Assembly: GCA_022839625.1 (NCBI GenBank)
Contig: JALHJL010000048.1
Span: 1-31,148, forward strand
Reading direction: 5' to 3'
DNA: 31,148 nucleotides
From: Phycisphaerales bacterium
GTDB lineage: Bacteria; Planctomycetota; Phycisphaerae; UBA1845; Fen-1342
Under the pieces are notes generated by a model. That model saw only the letters and a list, made by a program, of their open reading frames with translations, was not told the DNA's origin and made no database searches. A program made the position numbers and the translations under genes. Below are positions 24,636 through 31,148 of the stretch, one piece after another (the stretch's first letter is position 1; every line of letters starts with the position of its first letter).

Positions 24636-25262
24636 TCACGTGCGGGAAGGTGGAACGGGGCTGATGTTGAGTCTGCGCATCTTGCGCCACAGGGTGGTAC
24701 GGCTCAGGCCGAGTTCCGCGCAGACGCCCGCCCGGTTCCAACCGTGACGCCGCAGGACCTCCAGGATCACCTGCCGCTGGGAGGCCTCGAGAATACGCAA
24801 GTTCGCGGGCGCGCGCAGTCCCTTCTTGCCAAGCGCGAGGCCGGGCGGCACACCGGCCGGCTGCGCCGCGGTCCCGGTTGCAGCCAGATTCCGAAACGTC
24901 TCGATGGCGCCGACGATCTCGCCCGACTCGTCACGCAACGCAAAGGCCGACAGCGAGAACGGCAGCGGTTGGCCCTGGTCGTCGGTAGCGTAGTACCGCC
25001 TGGTAACGCAATCGCGTTTGGTGGCGAGCAACCGGGGCACCGGACACTTGCCGATGTGCCGGCAGACTCGATGTCGCATAACTTCCTGGCAACGCCGGCC
25101 AAGCGCCTGGGAGCGCTCACACCCCGTGGCTTGTTCGGCGGCACGATTGAAGCTGGTGATGATGAAGTCGCGGTCGATCGTGATTACCGCGTCGTGCACC
25201 GCGTCGAGCACGGCCTCAAGCTGGGGCAAAGTCAGGGCGGTCCTCGGACGCGGCGTGCTCAT
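24636..25262 (-). CDS. PAS-Fis transcriptional regulator lacking an AAA+ domain
   Basis: Protein of 208 residues. The N-terminal PAS domain (LEAVLDAVHDAVITIDRDFIITSFN, about 12-125) carries a cysteine cluster CQEVMRHRVCRHIGKCPV of the kind found in PAS sensors of NtrC-type regulators, which could bind metal or respond to redox state. The C-terminal Fis-type helix-turn-helix (QVILEVLRRHGWNRAGVCAELGLSRTTLWRKMRRL, about 160-200) binds DNA. The sigma-54-interacting AAA+ domain expected between them is absent; a short Ala/Pro linker joins the two. It cannot activate sigma-54 in the usual way and may repress or modulate. No ribosome binding site; TAGAAT lies 9 nt before ATG 25262. It is divergent from the VKOR-DsbA gene and may control it. 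Confidence 0.85.
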   Translation of the reverse strand: MSTPRPRTALTLPQLEAVLDAVHDAVITIDRDFIITSFNRAAEQATGCERSQALGRRCQEVMRHRVCRHIGKCPVPRLLATKRDCVTRRYYATDDQGQPLPFSLSAFALRDESGEIVGAIETFRNLAATGTAAQPAGVPPGLALGKKGLRAPANLRILEASQRQVILEVLRRHGWNRAGVCAELGLSRTTLWRKMRRLNISPVPPSRT

Positions 25263-25271
25263 GGTACACGC

Positions 25272-25277
25272 ATTCTA
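25272..25277 (-). promoter_or_regulatory. -10-like hexamer for a possible leaderless PAS-Fis transcript
   Basis: TAGAAT (five of six consensus) ends 9 nt before the start codon at 25262, and there is no Shine-Dalgarno. A -35 is not evident at the normal distance. Confidence 0.45.
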
Positions 25278-25415
25278 TCGCTACAAACGCCGGAATGCGA
25301 TGGAGCGCGGGTCGCCAGCGTATGGCGGCGTGGTCCGAGCGCCGCCGGCGAAAGCGACTTGAGCGGCTCGTATGATCGCTTAAGCTGGCGTTCCTGGAAC
25401 CAGTTTGGAGCCGCG

Positions 25416-27455
25416 ATGAGCAAGAAATCGGCCACGAAGCGTAAGCCAAAGGTAGCTGGCGGTGCCCCACCACAGGTCGCGAAGGGTGCTTCTCCATCAA
25501 CGTCCCCCTGGCTGTTGGTGCTGGGGGCGATGTTCGCCGGCTTTGCCCTGGTGATGTCGCTGCTGCTGGTGCTGGAGCACTTCGGCGGGCTCAGTCTGCC
25601 GGGCTGCGGGCCGGGCGGGGCATGTGACCAGGCCGCGGAAAGCGTGTGGGGCAAGGTCAAGCTCGGGGACTTTGAATGGCCGGTGTCGCACCTCGGGCTG
25701 GCCTACTTCGGCGCGGTACTCGCGGCTTGGCTGGCGTCACGCGCGGCAACCCCCTCGGTGTTTCGGTACCTCGTTCGGATCGGCGCCCTGGGCTCGCTCG
25801 GCTTCTGCGCGATCATCGCGGTGGAGTGGCTCCTGTGCGTGTACTGCCTCGCCGCGCACGCGGGCAACTTCGCGTTCTGGATCGCGGTGGAACGGGCGCG
25901 CAGCCGCCCTGCTCGAACTCGGCTGGCGGTTCTCAGCTTCATCGGTGTCTTCGCACTGCTCACGGGTGTGCTGGGCATGCTCGAATGGCAGCACCGGGAC
26001 CGGGTGCTGCGCAAGGGCGAAGAGGAGCTGGCCGAGGCCACCCAGTCCATCATCGAGCGCTCGCACCGCGCCGCCGAGCCGGCCACGCAGCCCGCGGCGG
26101 CGGAGCCGGTCGCACCGGCCGTTCCCGTCACCACCGAACCGGCCGCCACCGAGCCCGCCGCCACTCCGCCAGCGCCGTCGGCGACCGCACCGTCCGTCGA
26201 TCAGCCGGTCGCGGCGACCACCGAGCCGGCTCCGTCGCCGCCGTTCGTGGGGCGGTATCGCTTCGGCCCGGAAGCGGCGCCGATCCGCATCGTGCTGTTC
26301 ACCGGCTACCAGTGCCGCGACTGCTACAGCATCGAGCAGCAGCTCATGCAACTGATGGCCGAGCGCAATGACATCTCGGTTTCGATCAAGCACTTCCCGT
26401 TCAACAAGGAATGCAACCCGTTCGTGGAGCGTGACCTGCATCCCAACGCGTGCTGGGCGGCCCGCGCCGCGGAGGCCGCCGGCATCCTCTGGGGCAGCGA
26501 AGGCTTTTGGAAGATGCACCACTGGCTGTTCAGCAAGCACGGCGTGTTCGAGACCACGGCGCAGTTGGAGGCCGGCATCCGCGAGTTGGGCTACGATCCC
26601 ACGGGCTTCGTTGCGGTCATGAGCGGCGAGGAGCCGCTGCGGCGCATACGCGAGGACGTGGAGGAGGGCAAGGCGCTCGGGCTGTTCTTTACGCCGATGA
26701 TCTTCATCAATGGCGTCGAGCTGAAGGGCTGGTATGCGCCCAACGCGCTGCTGCGGACGGTCGCCGAGGTGGCCGCCACCAATCCGCCGGCGCGGACCGC
26801 GCACCACGACCATCCGCCCGCCGCGCTGGAGAAATGCGTGGCCGATTGGCGCGATCAGCCCGTGCGGCCGTTGCCCGCGGATGCGCAGGCGTGGGTCCAG
26901 GGGGCGGCGGACGGGGCGATCCGAATCGTCGTGTGGGGCGACTACCAGGAGCGCTACACGGCCGAGGTAGATGCCATCATCCGGGCCTTCGTCGCGCGAC
27001 GCGGCGATGCCGGCTACACGTTCCGCCAATACCCGTTCAACAGCGACTGCAATCCGCATCTCAACGAGCGGCGGCACCCCCAGGCCTGCCGGGCGGCACA
27101 GGCCGCGGAGGCGGCCGGGCAGCTCGGCGGAGTGGAGGCCTTCGGAAAGATGCACGCCTGGCTCATGGAGCGCCAGGGGAATTTCAACGACGAAGCGCTG
27201 CTCTCGGTGGCAGGCGAGTTCGGCCTGGACGCCGACGCGTTCCTGGCCGCGATGGGTTCCGACGCGGTTCAAGCCGCGATCGCGGATGACATCCAGGCCG
27301 GGAAACAGCTCCCCTCGCTTCGTTGGGGAACCCCGCCGGGGCTCCATGCGATTCCGACGGTGTTCATCAACAGCCGCTACGTGCCGCGCGTCCGACTGGA
27401 CGACAAGTCGGTGTTGGACTTGATTCTGGAGGCGGCCGCGGCCGACGCTCAGTAG
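25416..27455 (+). CDS. VKOR-DsbA-DsbA fusion, disulfide-bond formation
   Basis: Membrane protein of 679 residues joining a VKOR domain to two DsbA-like thioredoxin folds. VKOR (about 32-195) has several helices, Cys64 and Cys70 in the loop, and the active CVYC (Cys141, Cys144) that passes electrons to quinone. A Pro/Ala/Glu/Thr linker (about 205-285) leads to DsbA 1 with CRDC (Cys300, Cys303). DsbA 2 (about 490-675) aligns to it without gaps, but its CxxC positions are Glu512 and Thr515. Both domains keep a second cysteine pair in ECNPFVERDLHPNAC (333/346) and DCNPHLNERRHPQAC (545/558). GGAG 5 nt before ATG 25416 fixes the start, although the frame remains open far upstream. It would oxidise exported proteins, such as the neighbouring secreted ones. 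Confidence 0.9.
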   Translation: MSKKSATKRKPKVAGGAPPQVAKGASPSTSPWLLVLGAMFAGFALVMSLLLVLEHFGGLSLPGCGPGGACDQAAESVWGKVKLGDFEWPVSHLGLAYFGAVLAAWLASRAATPSVFRYLVRIGALGSLGFCAIIAVEWLLCVYCLAAHAGNFAFWIAVERARSRPARTRLAVLSFIGVFALLTGVLGMLEWQHRDRVLRKGEEELAEATQSIIERSHRAAEPATQPAAAEPVAPAVPVTTEPAATEPAATPPAPSATAPSVDQPVAATTEPAPSPPFVGRYRFGPEAAPIRIVLFTGYQCRDCYSIEQQLMQLMAERNDISVSIKHFPFNKECNPFVERDLHPNACWAARAAEAAGILWGSEGFWKMHHWLFSKHGVFETTAQLEAGIRELGYDPTGFVAVMSGEEPLRRIREDVEEGKALGLFFTPMIFINGVELKGWYAPNALLRTVAEVAATNPPARTAHHDHPPAALEKCVADWRDQPVRPLPADAQAWVQGAADGAIRIVVWGDYQERYTAEVDAIIRAFVARRGDAGYTFRQYPFNSDCNPHLNERRHPQACRAAQAAEAAGQLGGVEAFGKMHAWLMERQGNFNDEALLSVAGEFGLDADAFLAAMGSDAVQAAIADDIQAGKQLPSLRWGTPPGLHAIPTVFINSRYVPRVRLDDKSVLDLILEAAAADAQ

Positions 27456-27661
27456 GCCCGGAACAGCCGGGCGTCGACGCCGTCCTTCCCGACCCGCACA
27501 CGCAGGGGGCGCAGGCACTTCGGACAGCGTCCCTCGTACGCCCGACCGTCGGCGCGACGGTAGATGCGCGCGTACACGCCGCAACACTCAAACAAGATGC
27601 CGATGTAAGGCCGGGCCACGGAGGTGTGACCATCGAAAGTGTCATAGCAGTCCAGCGGCAC
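27449..27661 (-). CDS. Small cysteine-pair protein, possible metal ribbon
   Basis: Protein of 70 residues, starting at GTG 27661 with GGAG 7 nt upstream. Its core FECCGVYARIYRRADGRAYEGRCPKCLRPLRVRVG has a Cys-Cys pair and a CPKC pair spaced about 20 residues apart, consistent with a small zinc-ribbon-like or rubredoxin-like fold. It ends in DARLFRAY. It looks like a conserved short protein of this group of bacteria, but I cannot name it. The stop codon overlaps the end of the VKOR-DsbA gene by 7 bases, tail to tail. The frame extends upstream to 27847, but that part would run into the divergent protease gene and lacks protein-like sequence. Function unknown. Confidence 0.65.
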   Translation of the reverse strand: MPLDCYDTFDGHTSVARPYIGILFECCGVYARIYRRADGRAYEGRCPKCLRPLRVRVGKDGVDARLFRAY

Positions 27662-27777
27662 GGCGGGGCTCCGCGGCGGCTTGCGCCCCAGGGGTAGTAT
27701 CGGCGGGCAGCGTGCGCCTCTTGATCGGGACCTGGGACCGGCGGCGCATCGGGAATGAAGTTGCCCCCGGGTTGCCG

Positions 27778-27783
27778 TATGAT
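27778..27783 (+). promoter_or_regulatory. -10-like hexamer for a possible leaderless protease transcript
   Basis: TATGAT (five of six consensus) ends 8 nt before ATG 27792; no ribosome binding site precedes the start. This matches the arrangement at queG and the PAS-Fis gene. Confidence 0.45.
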
Positions 27784-27791
27784 CCCGCAGC

Positions 27792-29291
27792 ATGTACCTC
27801 GTCGTCATCGGCATCCTGGGCCTCGTGCTGACATTGTCCCGGCCCATCTACCGCCTCGTAGAGGATCCGCGGCTGGTGCTGGTCGCGGCCGCGGCGGCCA
27901 CGCTGCTGCCGGCCCTGGTGGGCGTGTGGATCACGCGCCGGGTGCTTCGGAACCTCGACGACCATCCGGACCAGCCGAGCCTGGCCCAGGGCACCCTGGC
28001 CCGCGGTCTGGTTTTCCTCCAGGCCCTGCTGATGCTCTGCCACGGCGGGGTGCTCGTGTGCACCAACTGGCTGCCGCTGTGCGAGCGCGTGCCGGTCGTG
28101 GGGAAGTGGCCGCTGCTCCCGAGCCTGCTCGCGGTCACGCCCTTTCTGCTGTCCGTTCTGCTTGTGTGGCTGGCGTTGTATTCCGCGGACCGGGCCGTTC
28201 GGCAAATCGCGCTGGAAGTCTACCTTTTCCGCGGCAAGCCCGTTCGTCCGGCCTGGTCGCTGGTGCACTACCTCTTGTACAACCTACGGCACCAGGTGCT
28301 GTTCGTCCTGATCCCTATGTTGCTGATCCTGGCCGCGCACGATGTCGTGATGCGCTTTGAGCGGCCCATCACGCGCGCCACCCAGTTGGCATACGCCCCC
28401 GATCTCCTGGTCGGCCTGGCGGCCCTCCTCGTCGCCGTTGTCACGCCGGGAATCCTGCGGCACGTCTGGATCACGCAGCGCCTGCCGGACGGACCGCTCC
28501 GCGACCGGCTGATGCGCCTGGCGACGAAGCTGCGCCTGCGGTGCCGCGAGATACTCGTCTGGCGCACGGGCGGGATGATTGTGAACGCGGCGGTCATGGG
28601 TGTCGTCGCTCCGCTGCGCTACGTCCTCATCACGGACGGCATGTTGGAGCAGATGGACGACACCAAGATCGAAGCCGTCTTCGGACACGAGGCCGGGCAC
28701 GTGAAGCGCCGCCACATCCTGTACTTCCTGTTATTCGCGTTCATCAGCGGCTGTGCGGTCGCCATCTTCTCTTTGCGGACGCACGACCTCGCTCGCCGCG
28801 ACTACACGCTGTACCAGGTCACTGTTACCCTGTTCGGGCTGCTGCTCGCGGTGAAGTGGGGCCTCATGTTCGGCTGGGTCTCGCGGCGTTTCGAGCGCCA
28901 GGCCGACGTCTTTGGCGTGCGAACGCTGGCCCTCAGCGGCCTGCCCTGTGCTCAGCCGTGCGCCCTCCATGCCCCCGCCACCAACCAGAACCCTGTGCCC
29001 AGCGGCGACGCGCTCTGTAGCACGGCGGCGCACGTCTTCGCCGACGCATTGCACGAGGTCGCGCTGCTCAATGGAATCCGCCCGGAAGCGCGGAGTTGGC
29101 GGCACTCGTCAATCTCCGGGCGCTCGCGGTTCGTGCAAGAGCTGGCGCTGCACCCCGCGCGTGCCCGCCGATTCGACCGGACCGTGTGTCTGACGAAGGC
29201 CGTGATCCTCGGTGCGGCGGCTGTCAGCGGGGCGTGGGCGGCGTACGATCTGCGCATCTTCGCCACGCTGGCGCACTGGCTGAGTATCTGA
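27792..29291 (+). CDS. M48-family membrane metalloprotease (HtpX/Ste24-like)
   Basis: Integral membrane zinc protease of 499 residues. The catalytic motif HEAGH is His299-Glu300-x2-His303, in VFGHEAGHVKRRH. The third zinc ligand is Glu368 in RRFERQADVFG, with Asp372 conserved as in the family. The N-terminal 230 residues hold about six hydrophobic helices, more than the two of HtpX before its active site, so the architecture is nearer to Ste24-like or a distinct planctomycete branch. The C-terminal part includes an unusual Pro/Cys-rich stretch (LPCAQPCALHAPATNQNP) before a last hydrophobic segment. Probably membrane protein quality control or peptide processing. It has no Shine-Dalgarno and a -10-like box immediately upstream. 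Confidence 0.9.
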   Translation: MYLVVIGILGLVLTLSRPIYRLVEDPRLVLVAAAAATLLPALVGVWITRRVLRNLDDHPDQPSLAQGTLARGLVFLQALLMLCHGGVLVCTNWLPLCERVPVVGKWPLLPSLLAVTPFLLSVLLVWLALYSADRAVRQIALEVYLFRGKPVRPAWSLVHYLLYNLRHQVLFVLIPMLLILAAHDVVMRFERPITRATQLAYAPDLLVGLAALLVAVVTPGILRHVWITQRLPDGPLRDRLMRLATKLRLRCREILVWRTGGMIVNAAVMGVVAPLRYVLITDGMLEQMDDTKIEAVFGHEAGHVKRRHILYFLLFAFISGCAVAIFSLRTHDLARRDYTLYQVTVTLFGLLLAVKWGLMFGWVSRRFERQADVFGVRTLALSGLPCAQPCALHAPATNQNPVPSGDALCSTAAHVFADALHEVALLNGIRPEARSWRHSSISGRSRFVQELALHPARARRFDRTVCLTKAVILGAAAVSGAWAAYDLRIFATLAHWLSI

Positions 29292-29526
29292 TTCCCACCA
29301 CGGTTCAATAACGCGGCAGGCGTAGCTGCGCGTTCTTGCGCAGTGCGCGTGTGCCACAAACGGAACGTCTCAGGTGCGAGAATATGGGGCACCCAGCGTG
29401 CGGTGCCTGCGGGTCCGGTTTCCGCAGCTTCGCCAGTTTGCCTAATCTCGCAACACTTTGTACGTTTCCATCCGGGAGGTAGCCCGGCGCAGAGCCGATC
29501 GCCGGACATCGGAGGAGAGAGAAGCC

Positions 29527-30927
29527 GTGCGTCTCCTCGCGCGCCGCGTCATTGCGGTCACTGCGGCGGCCTTGGCGGGGATGCTTGCCGTCGTGGCAGT
29601 CGGGTGTGGGGCCGTACCGCTGGAGCATTCCCAGTTCGCCGAGATTGCGGATCAACTCGGGCTGACCAGTCTGATTCCGATCGTGGCCGGTGAGGTCTGG
29701 ATGAATCCGGCCGTCCCGGACGCGGACAACGCGCCGGGCGCCGCCACCAGCGACGGCAACTCCGCGCCCGCGTCGGACGGTCCGGACGGCGGGGGTTCCG
29801 AGAGTGCGGGCGATCTTGGCACACCAGGCCCTGCGCTGGGTGCGGCCGACGAGGATGCGCCGGCGACGCAGGAGGGAGAGGAAGCGTTTGCAGGCGACGA
29901 TGCAACTGCGGGCGGCTCCGACGGTGATGCGCCTGCCGGATCCGACGGCGACGTATTGCCGTCCGACGCCGAGAGCCCGGCTGACCTTCCCTCGTCCGAC
30001 GCGGCGGCGCTGAACGGCGTCTATGTGCTCGGGCTCGAGGGCGCATCTGCCGCCGTGCTCGCCCCGTATCTGAGCAACCCCGATGTGGACGGGTTCTCGC
30101 TACGGGCGGGATGGAGTGATGTGGAGCCGGCGGACGACGCCTACGACTGGTCGCAGTTTGATGCGGTGATCGAGGCGGCCGCCGCGCACGGCAAGAAGGT
30201 CATGCTGCGCGTGCTGCCCGGCCTGCGCACGCCTGAATGGGTGTACGAGGCCGGGGCCGCCCGTTTCGAGTTTGTGGATGATAATCCAAATCGCCCGACG
30301 TACGGCGAAGTTGTCTCGATGCCCCTGCCGTGGGACCCGGTGTTCCTGACGAAGTGGTCGGACCTCGTGGCCGCCTTCGGTGCCCGGTACGCGGCCAATC
30401 CAGCGGTGACGCTGGTCGCGATGACTGGCCCCGCCGCCGGCGGCGAAATGCACCTCGGGGACAAGAGCAACGCCGACCGCTGGCACGACCTCGGCTACTC
30501 AAACGAGCTGCTGATCGACACCTGGAAGCTGACTATCGACGCGTTCAGTGCGGCGTTTCCGAACCAGCACCGCACGGTGGCCGTCGCCAACCCCGTCCTG
30601 TTTGACAACCCCGCCGAGGTGCGGGCAGCGGTCGCCGCGTACTGCGCCGAAAGCGGGTGCGGTCTCCAGGGTAACTGGCTGGCGGCCAAGACGTCGCCGA
30701 CGGGGGACCTGTACCAGCAGATCGCAAACCACGCGGCGGCCGCGCCGGTCGGCTTCCAGATGCTGTGCTCGGCCACGCAGGAGCGCTTCGGCGGCGAGCT
30801 GATGACGGCAGTTGACCTGGCGCTGGAAGCCGGCGCGAGCTTCCTCGAGGTCTACCGGGTGGATGTCGCCGAGTTCCCGGACGCGATTGCCTATGCGCAC
30901 GAGCAGCTCAACCTGACGAGCGAGTAG
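29527..30927 (+). CDS. Lipoprotein with glycosidase-like (beta/alpha) barrel
   Basis: Surface lipoprotein of 466 residues. The signal peptide ends in the lipobox VVAVGC. An acidic, low-complexity Gly/Ser/Asp/Ala linker (about 55-155) precedes a domain that begins VYVLGLEG. The domain continues with GWSDVEPADDAYDWSQFD and HGKKVMLRVLPGLRTPEWVYEAG, the first strands of a clan GH-A-like TIM barrel as in GH42 or related beta-galactosidases. A later FLEVYRVD offers a candidate nucleophile glutamate, and GGEMHL a candidate acid/base. These assignments are by pattern only. GTG 29527 has GGAGGAGAG just upstream; TTG 29458 in the same frame is less likely. It may degrade or bind extracellular polysaccharide. 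Confidence 0.8.
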   Translation: MRLLARRVIAVTAAALAGMLAVVAVGCGAVPLEHSQFAEIADQLGLTSLIPIVAGEVWMNPAVPDADNAPGAATSDGNSAPASDGPDGGGSESAGDLGTPGPALGAADEDAPATQEGEEAFAGDDATAGGSDGDAPAGSDGDVLPSDAESPADLPSSDAAALNGVYVLGLEGASAAVLAPYLSNPDVDGFSLRAGWSDVEPADDAYDWSQFDAVIEAAAAHGKKVMLRVLPGLRTPEWVYEAGAARFEFVDDNPNRPTYGEVVSMPLPWDPVFLTKWSDLVAAFGARYAANPAVTLVAMTGPAAGGEMHLGDKSNADRWHDLGYSNELLIDTWKLTIDAFSAAFPNQHRTVAVANPVLFDNPAEVRAAVAAYCAESGCGLQGNWLAAKTSPTGDLYQQIANHAAAAPVGFQMLCSATQERFGGELMTAVDLALEAGASFLEVYRVDVAEFPDAIAYAHEQLNLTSE

Positions 30928-30944
30928 GTGCCGCCGCAGAAGCG

Positions 30945-31062
30945 TAGCGCCGGACCTCCGTGTCCGGCGAGGATTCCGTCTGGCTCGGAAACCGACGGAC
31001 ACCCACCACGACGGGCAGGTCGCTACAGGCGACTCGCTGCGGCGAGCTCAGGTCCGACGCTA
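30945..31062. repeat. Inverted-repeat-bounded (MITE-like) intergenic element
   Basis: TAGCGCCGGACCT (30945-30957) and AGGTCCGACGCTA (31050-31062) are inverted copies with 12 of 13 positions matching, bounding 118 bases. Inside are three hairpins: GCCGGAC/GTCCGGC (30949-30968), GTCGC/GCGAC (31019-31033) and CTCGC/GCGAG (31033-31046). It starts 18 bases after the lipoprotein stop. There is no coding frame of note. The remaining bases to the window end (31063-31148) show nothing recognisable. Confidence 0.6.
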
Positions 31063-31148
31063 TCCATGAAAGGCATCTTCGTGTCAAGGGTGGCGTCCGT
31101 CTGCACAGTCTCCGCGTACGGTCGCAGCGCTCTTCGCGTCCGCTGGCC

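Noticed and set aside
24621..25415. Upstream in-frame extension of the VKOR-DsbA gene by about 265 codons
   Set aside because: It runs antisense to the PAS-Fis gene, shows no protein-like pattern, and the ATG at 25416 has a good GGAG site.
25737..27587. Minus-strand frame of 616 codons opposite the VKOR-DsbA gene
   Set aside because: Arg-rich antisense frame without motifs; the plus-strand domains are clear.

Overview
The window looks like a chromosomal segment of a GC-rich member of the Planctomycetota, probably close to Phycisphaerae. This is inferred from gene content, not from a marker gene. The evidence is three PEP-CTERM secreted proteins, an FG-GAP/dockerin-type secreted protein, several lipoproteins with acidic calcium-binding-like linkers, many single-gene transcription units, and intergenic hairpin repeats. 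I found no rRNA, tRNA, CRISPR array, transposase or phage gene. It reads as core chromosome with small accessory patches.

Layout. 516-2732 is an orphan chemoreceptor. 2769-4896 is the accessory patch: two copies of a GC-rich palindromic repeat, a decayed HepT-like fragment, a CPBP membrane protease, and an intact mntA-hepT toxin-antitoxin pair. purF (5288-6772) converges on a secreted FG-GAP/dockerin protein. Two paralogous PEP-CTERM genes follow on the minus strand, with a very good sigma-70-type promoter before one and a clear intrinsic terminator after the other. queG (minus) is divergent from an unknown gene plus a lipoprotein hydrolase. That hydrolase gene overlaps rsmA tail to tail by 86 bp.

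Next is selD, which can only be read at full length if the in-frame UGA at 14015-14017 is selenocysteine. A small lipoprotein, a third PEP-CTERM gene with a strong terminator, and a family 4 glycosidase follow. Then come a large calcium-repeat lipoprotein, a sensory/receiver protein lacking a kinase domain, and a glycogen-debranching-type enzyme. The right end has a PAS-Fis regulator without an AAA+ domain, a VKOR-DsbA-DsbA fusion whose second DsbA domain has lost its CxxC, a small cysteine-pair protein, an M48 membrane protease, and a lipoprotein with a glycosidase-like barrel. The last 120 bases hold an inverted-repeat element.

Common threads are cell-surface and extracellular proteins (PEP-CTERM, lipoproteins, disulfide formation, membrane proteases), carbohydrate metabolism (GH4, debranching enzyme, glycosidase-like lipoprotein), and RNA/selenium modification (queG, rsmA, selD). 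The main points for follow-up are the Sec-containing SelD, the oxidative-folding fusion with a dead duplicate domain, the HepT remnant beside an intact mntA-hepT, and three genes with no Shine-Dalgarno but a -10-like hexamer 8-9 nt before the start codon, suggesting leaderless transcripts.
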